64,000 bases of DNA from Flavobacterium marginilacus. GTDB lineage: Bacteria > Bacteroidota > Bacteroidia > Flavobacteriales > Flavobacteriaceae. The notes beneath the pieces were generated by a model that did not search any database, was not told the origin of the DNA, and was given only the letters and a program-made list of their open reading frames with translations. The stretch covers positions 1,488,001-1,552,000 of the forward strand of contig NZ_CP113975.1 of the NCBI RefSeq assembly GCF_026870155.1, given 5' to 3'. Below, piece by piece: positions 25,401 to 32,153 of this stretch (positions are counted from its first letter, which is position 1; each line of letters begins with the position of its first letter). The position numbers were made by a program, and so were the translations under genes.

Positions 25401-27103
25401 AATTCAAGAATGATGGATTGAATGCTATAAATGTAAATATTAAAGAAAACGGAACTTATTGGACTACTTTTTCTATTGTTAAAAAAGATTTTATAAAACC
25501 TACTAAAGAAGACCAACCCAAGAAAAACGGAAAACAAATTTTACTTTTTGGGGAAGTAAAAGACGGTCTTTTTTCCTCGTACATTTATGACTGTGAAGCA
25601 GAAATTGAAGACGGGAAATATTGGCTCATTATAGATGTAGATTTTGAAAAGGTTACTTTTGAAAAAGCTTTAAACGAAAAACCGCAGGTAAGAGAAAATC
25701 AAATTTTGATTCAAGGTACTACAAATGATGAAAATATATTTGTTTCGGATATGGACAATCAGCATCATTTTGAAATGGAGGAAGGCAAAGGGAAATATTA
25801 TGTATTATTTGATATTGTTTCTGAAGTAACGGAATTTTCACCTGTTAAAACCGCTTTGCCAGTCCTTGAGGAAGGTCAAACATTAGTTGAAGGAACAACT
25901 TGGGTTGATAAATATACAGGTGAAATAAAATTTGATCCTATCAAAAACCGAGAAGACCACCGCCATCACGCCATTGATGCTTTAGTTATTGCCTTAACGA
26001 AAGAATCCTTTTTTCAGCGGTTAAGCAAACAAAATGCTTCAACTGAAAACAAGAAAAGAGGGAATGAACACGAAAAAGAACATTTAGATTTTCCAGAACC
26101 TTGGAATGGTTTTCATTCCGATGCTAAAAATGTTATCAATAGTATTCTCATTTCGCATAAACAAAACAAAAACATCCTTACAAAAATAACCAAGAAGATT
26201 ACCAAAAACGGACAGACTTTTAAAAGTGAGGGAATGGCTGTTAGAGGGCAGTTGCATTTTAAATCTATTTATGGCAAAAATAAAAATTGTAATAAGGATG
26301 AATTTGTCCGTAGGGTAGATATTAATAGTTTAAGTTTTTCTCAGCTTACTAATGTTTTAGATAATAATTTGAGAAAGGTAATAATTGAAGAAATAGTAAA
26401 AAAAATGAGTGATGAAGAAACTCAATTTTTTAACAAAATGATTTCAAAAGAGAAAAACCTTAATAAAACTAAACAAAAACAGGTTAAGGATAAAGTTGAT
26501 AAAATTTTAAAAAACACTTCTTTTTTTATGCCAAACATAGGAAATAGATACAAACGATTAAATAAGATTGAAAAGGATGATTTTATTAGAACTCCTGTCC
26601 CTATTAAAAAAGTTAGAGTAAAAAGCGTTTTAGGAAATGCAGAAAGTGTAAACGCAAAAATTAAACAATTTGTTGATCCACAAAACAATCATCATATTGT
26701 AATCTATAAAGATGAAAATGATGAGTTAAAAAATGACATTACTAATTTTTGGAATGTTGTAGAAAGAGTAAAACAAAAAGATGAAATCTATAAACTACCT
26801 CATTTAGAAATTGGGAAACCAGCCCCCAAAGAACTGGTATTAACTTTTCAGGAAAATGATATGTTTTTGTTGGGTCTTTCTAATGATGAGTATAATGATA
26901 ATAAAGAAAGTAATGCTTTTTTAAGTAATTATTTGTATCGAGTTCAGAATATTTCAGATGGTGATTATACTTTTAGACACCATTTTGCATCATCGGTAAC
27001 TAATAAAAATGAAGGTATTAGAATAGCAAGTATGAAAAAGTATCAAGAAATGAATCCAATAAAAGTAAAGGTTTCAGTTTTAGGGAAAATTTCAAAAATA
27101 TAA
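22415..27103 (+). CDS. cas9: Cas9, type II-C, with a large repeat insert in RuvC-III
   Basis: RNA-guided DNA endonuclease of 1562 residues. RuvC-I has Asp8 (GLDLGTNSIGW), followed by an Arg-rich bridge helix (about 50-80). RuvC-II has Glu669 (VELGRD). The HNH domain has IEHIIP with His751 and Asn774. RuvC-III begins with the helix ELRRLWGLNNIL (to 878) and resumes at DHRHHAIDA, with His1185 and Asp1188. All catalytic positions are kept. Between these two parts lie about 270 extra residues in tandem units of about 57 (see findings). The C-terminus would be the PAM-interacting region. No csn2 or cas4 is nearby, so type II-C is the best class. Confidence 0.97.
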   Translation: MAKILGLDLGTNSIGWAIVDDINNKIIDSGVRIFPEGVVAKTIGQGEKEESKNASRRNSRQQRRGFYRKRLRKIKLLRTLINLEMCPLSHSELDVWSKWDKQKKKEGRMAPEIYLPENHPYCLWLKQNPYLLRDKALNEDLTLQEFGRVLYHLIQRRGFLSNRKGKDDGKIYKGKDGVKGIEDTQKELQNSTLGKYLFDILPKDGEPFKVIQDENGNELRVRSRYTLRDMYVAEFEAIWNRQAINLGLDTIEYTNEKKILLKGGLKNKRNNSKIGHLKKIKGAENVEVIELIDELSTNDKQKYLLKIKAKLPLKEFLAGKIEKNEEGDLKFKSNESVLFWQRPLRSQKGLLAKCRFEPDLKDENGKFIQKGKTPCHLSHPLYEEYRALQYINNIEYGKKQRLEESQRLQVLELINSKDKKFDFIEIKKKLKLEYETFNYADDFPVVGNYTTKHLNSLFPKAILDKEYIITVNEQETIEYGYERIWHLLHYCDDNDLLLDKLQDSYGLSEAEKEKVSKINLKEDYSNVSLKAIKNILPYLKKGLHLSDAVILGGVRNAFGKKWELYKNDHIELEKDLLKINHEKSNKEGEAIEKIKVYLIENKYGFVANDIRFKKMYHHSQEVLKVEEKDKIDTVQNLRNPIVQQGVNETRRLVNELIAQQGKFDQIRVELGRDLKNSKTKREELGYKIRENDKKNEKAKELLIEFGLRQSRENIQKVLLYQEMPISVCPYTNKTINISDVLGKGNKFQIEHIIPKSISLDDSFANKTLCDSKFNGLKGNRTPHDFYEINKDPNLWGGAKSWEEIERRAFKVLPYPKAKRFVSKTKFETNDFIQRQLNDTRYISKKTSEILSQVCSDVRVMPGSLTAELRRLWGLNNILQPIMTVDIPNLHIEENKHIPHYVVLDNDKKPILSQRIYFDKPTTKENETLLSGSIEKGVFKSKEQYVKFQVDVPDLANGDYWAKLVLSNPKNIVQVFKDKPNTLENEIVLRGKIEKEKFKNDGLNAINVNIKENGTYWTTFSIVKKDFIKPTKEDQPKKNGKQILLFGEVKDGLFSSYIYDCEAEIEDGKYWLIIDVDFEKVTFEKALNEKPQVRENQILIQGTTNDENIFVSDMDNQHHFEMEEGKGKYYVLFDIVSEVTEFSPVKTALPVLEEGQTLVEGTTWVDKYTGEIKFDPIKNREDHRHHAIDALVIALTKESFFQRLSKQNASTENKKRGNEHEKEHLDFPEPWNGFHSDAKNVINSILISHKQNKNILTKITKKITKNGQTFKSEGMAVRGQLHFKSIYGKNKNCNKDEFVRRVDINSLSFSQLTNVLDNNLRKVIIEEIVKKMSDEETQFFNKMISKEKNLNKTKQKQVKDKVDKILKNTSFFMPNIGNRYKRLNKIEKDDFIRTPVPIKKVRVKSVLGNAESVNAKIKQFVDPQNNHHIVIYKDENDELKNDITNFWNVVERVKQKDEIYKLPHLEIGKPAPKELVLTFQENDMFLLGLSNDEYNDNKESNAFLSNYLYRVQNISDGDYTFRHHFASSVTNKNEGIRIASMKKYQEMNPIKVKVSVLGKISKI
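25127..25930 (+). repeat. Tandem protein repeats inside Cas9 RuvC-III
   Basis: This segment codes for Cas9 residues about 905-1172. Four units start at residues 924, 983, 1038 and 1094, and a fifth partial one at 1152. Each begins like ENExLLxG, and the first four carry a G-x-Y-W/Y pattern about 28 residues later (Y959, Y1015, Y1069, Y1128). The units have diverged strongly at DNA level, so the expansion is old. The composition suggests small beta-sheet modules. Confidence 0.8.
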
Positions 27104-27120
27104 TTTTATTTCGAAAGTTT

Positions 27121-27136
27121 GGTGTAAATTTACACC
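27121..27136. promoter_or_regulatory. Palindromic operator of the toxin-antitoxin pair
   Basis: GGTGTAAATTTACACC is a perfect 16-bp palindrome, 18 bases after the cas9 stop and 16 bases before the antitoxin ATG. Ribbon-helix-helix antitoxins typically bind such sites to repress their own operon. Confidence 0.7.
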
Positions 27137-27152
27137 ACTAAATAGTTTGATT

Positions 27153-27395
27153 ATGTCAAGACAAAGTATCACATTAGCCAATCAAAATGATGAGTGGTTA
27201 AAAGAGCAAGTGGCTAAAGAGGAATTTACCAGTAAAAGTGAAGCGGTTAATTATTTAATTAAGCAAGCACGAGAACGTGATGAATATGTAGAATTTGTTC
27301 GAATGAAGTTAGATAAAGCTGAGAAAAGTGGATTTGCTAAAAAGCAAACAAGAGAAGAAATGTTGGCAGAATTCAAAAAGAAATTAAATGTATAG
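27153..27395 (+). CDS. ParD-like ribbon-helix-helix antitoxin
   Basis: An 80-residue protein starting MSRQSITLANQNDEWLKEQV, the beta strand and first helix of a ParD-type ribbon-helix-helix DNA-binding domain. Next come SKSEAVNYLIKQARERD and a Lys/Glu-rich C-terminal helix that would wrap the toxin. I chose the ATG at 27153 over an upstream in-frame TTG (27147). The palindrome just upstream is a likely autoregulatory site. Its stop overlaps the toxin start by 8 bases, indicating translational coupling. It sits between cas9 and the CRISPR array. Confidence 0.88.
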   Translation: MSRQSITLANQNDEWLKEQVAKEEFTSKSEAVNYLIKQARERDEYVEFVRMKLDKAEKSGFAKKQTREEMLAEFKKKLNV

Positions 27396-27663
27396 CTATC
27401 ATTTAAATGAATTAGCCAAAGAAGATTTATTAAGAATATACGAATATGGAATAGCAAAATTTGGTTTAAATCAGGCAGATAAGTATTTTGATATGATGCA
27501 AGACTGTTTTGATAAAATCGCTTCAAATCCGTTTTTGTTTCCAAATGCAATTCGTTACCGAGAAGGTTACAGATATTGTGTTTGTGGTGTGGATACCATT
27601 TTTTATAAAATCAACGGTAATGAAGTAGAAATAATGGCAATCATTGGCAGGCAAAATTTTTAA
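27388..27663 (+). CDS. ParE/RelE superfamily toxin
   Basis: A 91-residue protein of the ParE/RelE toxin fold: MYSYHLNELAKEDLLRIYEY, then a helix pair (QADKYFDMMQDCFDKIASNP), then a beta-rich end (YRYCVCGVDTIFYKINGNE, EIMAIIGRQNF). The late Gly-Arg-Gln is typical of ParE proteins. ParE toxins poison gyrase and RelE toxins cut mRNA; the ParD partner favours ParE. It overlaps the antitoxin by 8 bases and ends 94 bases before the first CRISPR repeat. Confidence 0.88.
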   Translation: MYSYHLNELAKEDLLRIYEYGIAKFGLNQADKYFDMMQDCFDKIASNPFLFPNAIRYREGYRYCVCGVDTIFYKINGNEVEIMAIIGRQNF

Positions 27664-27757
27664 GAAGTTCTTTGACATAAGTTTTTCAAGGTCTTAAACA
27701 TCTCAAACCACAACTGAAAGTTATGGCGTCTGCCAAGCAGGGACGCGAGAACTTTCA
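27664..27757 (+). promoter_or_regulatory. CRISPR leader with long hairpin
   Basis: The 94 bases between the toxin gene and the first repeat are the likely leader, since tracrRNA pairing fixes transcription as left to right. CAAACCACAACTGAAAGTT (27704-27722) is perfectly complementary to 27750-27768, whose last 11 bases belong to repeat 1. An inner stem GCGTCTGC-CAA-GCA-gg-GACGC lies inside. A clear promoter was not found, though TAAGTTTT (27678-27685) is one mismatch from a -7 box. Confidence 0.65.
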
Positions 27758-29895
27758 GTTGTGGTTTGATTAAAGATTAGAAAACACGATATTGTATCAA
27801 ATGTTTTGTCAATCAATCGTTTTGTTGTGGTTTGATTAAAGATTAGAAAACACGATATTAATTATTAGTTGATGATATTAAAGTGGAAGTTGTGGTTTGA
27901 TTAAAGATTAGAAAACACGATATTCTTAACACATCATACATATCTGATTTGCTTGTTGTGGTTTGATTAAAGATTAGAAAACACGATATTTTAATACATC
28001 ATACATATCAGATTTACTTGTTGTGGTTTGATTAAAGATTAGAAAACACGATATTTAATTCGTTAGTGGTGACACTACGATTTAGTTGTGGTTTGATTAA
28101 AGATTAGAAAACACGATATTAATCCTGTATTATTAATTAACTGTATTAATGTTGTGGTTTGATTAAAGATTAGAAAACACGATATTATAAGATACTTTAT
28201 AAGATAATGCCTTATGTTGTGGTTTGATTAAAGATTAGAAAACACGATATTTGTTCTTGATAAAATCTTTCAAGTTCATTAGTTGTGGTTTGATTAAAGA
28301 TTAGAAAACACGATATTTTTATAATAAAACGCTAGTAGCCCAAGGCTGTTGTGGTTTGATTAAAGATTAGAAAACACGATATTCCTGATTTAGTTTGATA
28401 TTCTGCTATTTGTGTTGTGGTTTGATTAAAGATTAGAAAACACGATATTTTTTCCGTATTGTTCCAGCCTTTTATTGTCGTTGTGGTTTGATTAAAGATT
28501 AGAAAACACGATATTCAATGTGGTTGGATTTTCAAGATGTTAATGTTGTGGTTTGATTAAAGATTAGAAAACACGATATTGTGAACATAATCACATTGAA
28601 CAAAATCTCCGTTGTGGTTTGATTAAAGATTAGAAAACACGATATTAATATCATACTTCATTTGTGCGCCGACATAGTTGTGGTTTGATTAAAGATTAGA
28701 AAACACGATATTTGTTGAATAAATACTATTTGCCGAATAATGTTGTGGTTTGATTAAAGATTAGAAAACACGATATTCTAAATAGGAATTGAAGTTTAGG
28801 ATATATTGTTGTGGTTTGATTAAAGATTAGAAAACACGATATTTAAATCGACTGTAAAACTCACTAAACTCTGTTGTGGTTTGATTAAAGATTAGAAAAC
28901 ACGATATTTATTCAAAAGAAATTATAGACAGAAAATTTGTTGTGGTTTGATTAAAGATTAGAAAACACGATATTTGGAAGCGCAATCCCTGTTCAATCTT
29001 CTTGTTGTGGTTTGATTAAAGATTAGAAAACACGATATTTAGACTTAACCGAAAATAATTTTGTGTCAGTTGTGGTTTGATTAAAGATTAGAAAACACGA
29101 TATTTTTGCTCCTATAGTCTTTGGCTGTATGATAGTTGTGGTTTGATTAAAGATTAGAAAACACGATATTCTTTCTGTTAAAAGTTCAGATATTCTGCCC
29201 GTTGTGGTTTGATTAAAGATTAGAAAACACGATATTAATTCTGTTGCCGGTGGTACAAATGGTTTGGTTGTGGTTTGATTAAAGATTAGAAAACACGATA
29301 TTTCCCAAGCTATTTGTGCAATGGTTCTGTCTGTTGTGGTTTGATTAAAGATTAGAAAACACGATATTAATTTTTGAAAAGTAGATTGACCTAAATCTGT
29401 TGTGGTTTGATTAAAGATTAGAAAACACGATATTTTCGGACATGAATAAGTTTCGCCCTGGAATGTTGTGGTTTGATTAAAGATTAGAAAACACGATATT
29501 AACACTTTGCGAACAAATGCCTCTGTTAGTGTTGTGGTTTGATTAAAGATTAGAAAACACGATATTGAATTGATTGCTTTAGAGCGAGCAGGAAATGTTG
29601 TGGTTTGATTAAAGATTAGAAAACACGATATTATGTGAAGCTCTCACGCGTTCGTCCTGAGCGTTGTGGTTTGATTAAAGATTAGAAAACACGATATTTA
29701 TACCAAAGCGGCTCATGCTATTGCACCAGTTGTGGTTTGATTAAAGATTAGAAAACACGATATTTGCATTATAAAAATTCGTGAGTCATAAACTGTTGTG
29801 GTTTGATTAAAGATTAGAAAACACGATATTCACAAACCAACTTATATGAAGAATCAATCGTTGTGGTTTGATTAAAGATTAGAAAACACGATATT
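27758..29895 (+). CRISPR. CRISPR array, 33 repeats and 32 spacers
   Basis: The 36-bp repeat begins GTTGTGGTTTGATTAAAG and ends AAAACACGATATT. By hand count it starts at 27758, 27824, 27889, 27955 and so on to 29860, giving 33 copies; no degenerate copy was noticed. Spacers are 29 or 30 bp (ten intervals of 65, the rest 66). In crRNA each spacer is followed by GUUGUG, which pairs with the tracrRNA anti-repeat. Spacers 3 and 4 are near-duplicates. An intact last repeat is unusual, since leader-distal repeats often decay. Spacer targets cannot be identified here. Confidence 0.99.
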
Positions 29896-29950
29896 AGTTG
29901 GTTTGTTTCCTTTTGATAATCATGTGATTAAATTGAAATATCGTATAATA

Positions 29951-29997
29951 AAATGCTTCTTTTTTGGATTGATAACCCAGGATTGAAGCATTTTTTT
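29951..29997 (+). terminator. Terminator downstream of the CRISPR array
   Basis: AAATGCTTC (29951-29959) pairs with GAAGCATTT (29985-29993), followed by a T run on the plus strand. It fits termination of a left-to-right pre-crRNA. Confidence 0.75.
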
Positions 29998-30057
29998 ATT
30001 TGTAATAATTTGGATTTCAATATTTTTATAATGAGAATTATAGTTGGATTCGGTGAA

Positions 30058-30078
30058 GGGACAGGTCGCGACCTGCCC
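30058..30078. repeat. REP-like palindrome upstream of the transposase gene
   Basis: GGGACAGGTCGCGACCTGCC plus one C is a near-perfect palindrome, followed by a half copy CCTGTCCGTA at about 30089-30098. Two more copies and a half copy lie inside the adjacent transposase gene. Confidence 0.75.
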
Positions 30079-30143
30079 GTAAGAGTGGCCTGTCCGTATT
30101 TGTGGTGGCATGAAGATTGTTGTAATGTATAAATAGATTGTTT

Positions 30144-30758
30144 ATGAAAAATAGAAAAAGAAATAGAATGCAAGGATTTGATTATTCCACTGATAATTTA
30201 TATTTCGTTACGATTTGTGTTAAGGATAGGGTCTGTTGTTTGGGGGTGGTGGTTGATGTAGGGACAGGTCGCGACCTGTCCGTACGGGATATCGATGAAT
30301 TGAATATTATAATGAATTCGGATGAATTTATAAAAAAGATGGAATTAAATGAATTCGGGAAAATTGTAAAGAATCAGATAGAATGGCTGGCCGAGCAATA
30401 TAAATATGTTGATGTCCATAATTTTGTGATAATGCCCAATCATGTTCATATGGTTATTGAAATTGATAAAAAGAAATTGACGGTAGGGACAGGTCGCGAT
30501 AAAATAAAGGAAGGGACAGCTCGCAAGCTGTCCGTACAGGATAATGAAATAAAAATAAAATCATTGTCAAGTTTGATTGGTGCCTTTAAAACAACATCGT
30601 CAAAAATGATGCATCATGCTGGTTTTGCAGATTTTGCCTGGCAAAGATCTTTTCATGATCACATTATTCGAAATGAGAGATCTTATCAAAATATAAGTAA
30701 TTACATTGATTTGAATCCTGAAAAATGGATGGCAGATACTTTTTTTGAGAAGCATTAA
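30144..30758 (+). CDS. REP-associated tyrosine (Y1/HUH) transposase
   Basis: A 204-residue single-strand transposase of the RAYT/IS200-like group. The motifs are YFVTICVKDR near the start, the metal-binding NHVHMVI (HUH) in the middle, and the nucleophile region SYQNISNYIDLNPEKW near the end. RAYTs act on short palindromic repeats. Palindromic repeats are inserted in frame within this gene, adding VGTGRDLSVRD (residues 39-49) and a related stretch at residues 114-133. The start is taken at ATG 30144; an in-frame TTG lies two codons upstream. It lies between the array and cas2, and its stop overlaps the cas2 stop by 4 bases. Confidence 0.85.
   Translation: MKNRKRNRMQGFDYSTDNLYFVTICVKDRVCCLGVVVDVGTGRDLSVRDIDELNIIMNSDEFIKKMELNEFGKIVKNQIEWLAEQYKYVDVHNFVIMPNHVHMVIEIDKKKLTVGTGRDKIKEGTARKLSVQDNEIKIKSLSSLIGAFKTTSSKMMHHAGFADFAWQRSFHDHIIRNERSYQNISNYIDLNPEKWMADTFFEKH
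30261..30281. repeat. REP-like palindrome inside the transposase gene, copy 1
   Basis: GGGACAGGTCGCGACCTGTC plus one C contains a perfect 20-bp palindrome. It is in frame and encodes GTGRDLS within VGTGRDLSVRD (residues 39-49). Confidence 0.8.
30486..30533. repeat. REP-like palindromes inside the transposase gene, copies 2 and 3
   Basis: A half copy GGGACAGGTCGCGA (30486-30499) is followed by a variant full copy (30513-30533), GGGACAGCT-CGCA-AGCTGTCC. In the variant both arms changed together, so pairing was kept. Both are in frame and encode GTGRD and GTARKLS. Confidence 0.8.
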
Positions 30759-31084
30759 AACAATTCCAATTGTGTGGGCTGAGGTTCTTTGGGAATTTCG
30801 GCTTTGCCCCAAAAATTCTGGATATTGCCAAATTGCTTATCGGTAATTCGTAAAACACTCACTTTTCCTAAAGGAGGTAAAAGTTTGTGAATGCGTTTTT
30901 CATGTACATCGGCACTTTCACTGCTGGCACAATGACGGACATACACAGAATATTGCATCATGGAGAATCCATCTTTTAAAAGATTATTCCTAAATCCAGA
31001 AGCATTCCTACGGTCTTTTTTGGTTTCCGTAGGTAAATCAAAAAATACGAACAGCCACATTATTCGGTATCCGTTGAGTTCCAT
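30755..31084 (-). CDS. cas2: CRISPR adaptation nuclease-like subunit Cas2
   Basis: A 109-residue Cas2 of the type II kind. The N-terminus YRIMWLFVFFDLPTET matches the ferredoxin-like strand with its catalytic-type Asp16. FSMMQYSVYVRHC and VSVLRITDKQFGNI follow, as in Cas2 proteins. With Cas1 it forms the integrase that adds new spacers. The start at 31084 is inside the cas1 frame (25-base overlap), indicating coupling. It is transcribed toward the array, opposite to cas9. Confidence 0.95.
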   Translation of the reverse strand: MELNGYRIMWLFVFFDLPTETKKDRRNASGFRNNLLKDGFSMMQYSVYVRHCASSESADVHEKRIHKLLPPLGKVSVLRITDKQFGNIQNFWGKAEIPKEPQPTQLELF

Positions 31085-31974
31085 AATTTAGGATATTTTA
31101 TTTTTTTTCTGTTGCCCGTAAAACATTGCTGTAAGGAACTGGCTGTTTTTTGCAATCCAACCATTAAAGGGCTTTTCTCTTCTTTGAAATAAACTGTCCG
31201 TGTAAGAATCTGCAATAGTTCGGATTTAAGTAAAGTGTTTAATTCCTGTTCATCATAGCACTGCATGATTTGGAACACTTTTTCGTCTACTATTGGCCTA
31301 AAGGGCTCCATAATATCATCTGCCAGAGCAAAGGCATTGTATTTGCTTTTATGGTGAATGCCGAGCGTGTTGAGCAGGCCGCTTCCTGAAACCGCTCTTG
31401 CAGTGGCCGCTCTCAATATGGCGTAACCATAATTTAGAAAATTGTTAGGGTAATCTCCAAAGCGTTCTCTTTTGATGCTTTCTTTTTCCTGATTTGGAAA
31501 TGGAAAATATTTCCAATAATGCTGAGCAGCAACTCCTTCCATATTACTGGTGTCACCACTCAAAACTTTGGTGGCCAGATAATCAAATTGATTTTTATTT
31601 TTGGTTAATCTTTCCAGTAATTCTCCTTGATTTTTTATTTTTTCGATTATGGTCTGCTGCCACAATTGTTTTTTTAGAGGAACAGTAGCTTCGATTTGAT
31701 TTTTGAATATTTCCTGCTGTATATGATGGCTGTTGAGGTTCAGGAACATGCCATTGGGCAAGTGATTATTGGAACAGATAATGACGGCTGTATTGTTTTC
31801 AATCATCAGGTTCATAGCTGGAATACTCAAATAAATTTCAGGATTGTCAAGAACAAGAAACCCTATATCTTCTATTGGAACTGAACTTTCTCTTACTTCA
31901 GATTTAATAATCAGCTGCAGATTTTTGGTGCTGATTGAAGATTTGTTTTCGACAAGAATAGTTCTTTTTAGCAT
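31060..31974 (-). CDS. cas1: CRISPR integrase Cas1
   Basis: A 304-residue type II Cas1. It carries the catalytic metal-binding residues Glu146 (SNMEGVAAQHYW), His207/His208 (GIHHKSKYNAF) and Asp220/Glu223 (ADDIMEPFRP). With Cas2 it inserts spacers at the leader end of the array. It starts the minus-strand cas1-cas2 pair and lies just downstream of aroE and its hairpin. The adaptation genes are thus separated from cas9 by the toxin-antitoxin pair, the array and the transposase gene. Confidence 0.97.
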   Translation of the reverse strand: MLKRTILVENKSSISTKNLQLIIKSEVRESSVPIEDIGFLVLDNPEIYLSIPAMNLMIENNTAVIICSNNHLPNGMFLNLNSHHIQQEIFKNQIEATVPLKKQLWQQTIIEKIKNQGELLERLTKNKNQFDYLATKVLSGDTSNMEGVAAQHYWKYFPFPNQEKESIKRERFGDYPNNFLNYGYAILRAATARAVSGSGLLNTLGIHHKSKYNAFALADDIMEPFRPIVDEKVFQIMQCYDEQELNTLLKSELLQILTRTVYFKEEKSPLMVGLQKTASSLQQCFTGNRKKIKYPKLWNSTDTE

Positions 31975-32090
31975 GATTTTAATTTTTTAAATTAAATACC
32001 TAAAATATTCACATAAATTAACGGAGTTTTTAAATGACTGTATTACGGTAAACCGTAAATGAAGAGATTCAGAGGTAATGTTTTTACGCA

Positions 32091-32127
32091 CAAAGCCCTC
32101 AAAAGGAAAATCCTTCTGAGGGCTTTG
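32091..32127 (-). terminator. Hairpin downstream of aroE
   Basis: CAAAGCCCTCA (32091-32101) and TGAGGGCTTTG (32117-32127) form an 11-bp stem 27 bases after the aroE stop. A further TTACGG-TAAA-CCGTAA hairpin lies at 32043-32058. These should separate aroE from cas1. The T run is weak. Confidence 0.6.
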
Positions 32128-32153
32128 AGGTATTGTGTTTAAAAAGTATTTTT

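Noticed and set aside
29023..29505. A 160-codon minus-strand frame with repeated ISCFLIFNQTTT peptides
   Set aside because: It is a translation of CRISPR repeats and spacers where several 66-bp intervals keep the frame. It is not a gene.
22415..31974. Type II-A or II-B classification
   Set aside because: No csn2 or cas4 gene is found near cas9, cas1 or cas2. II-C fits best.
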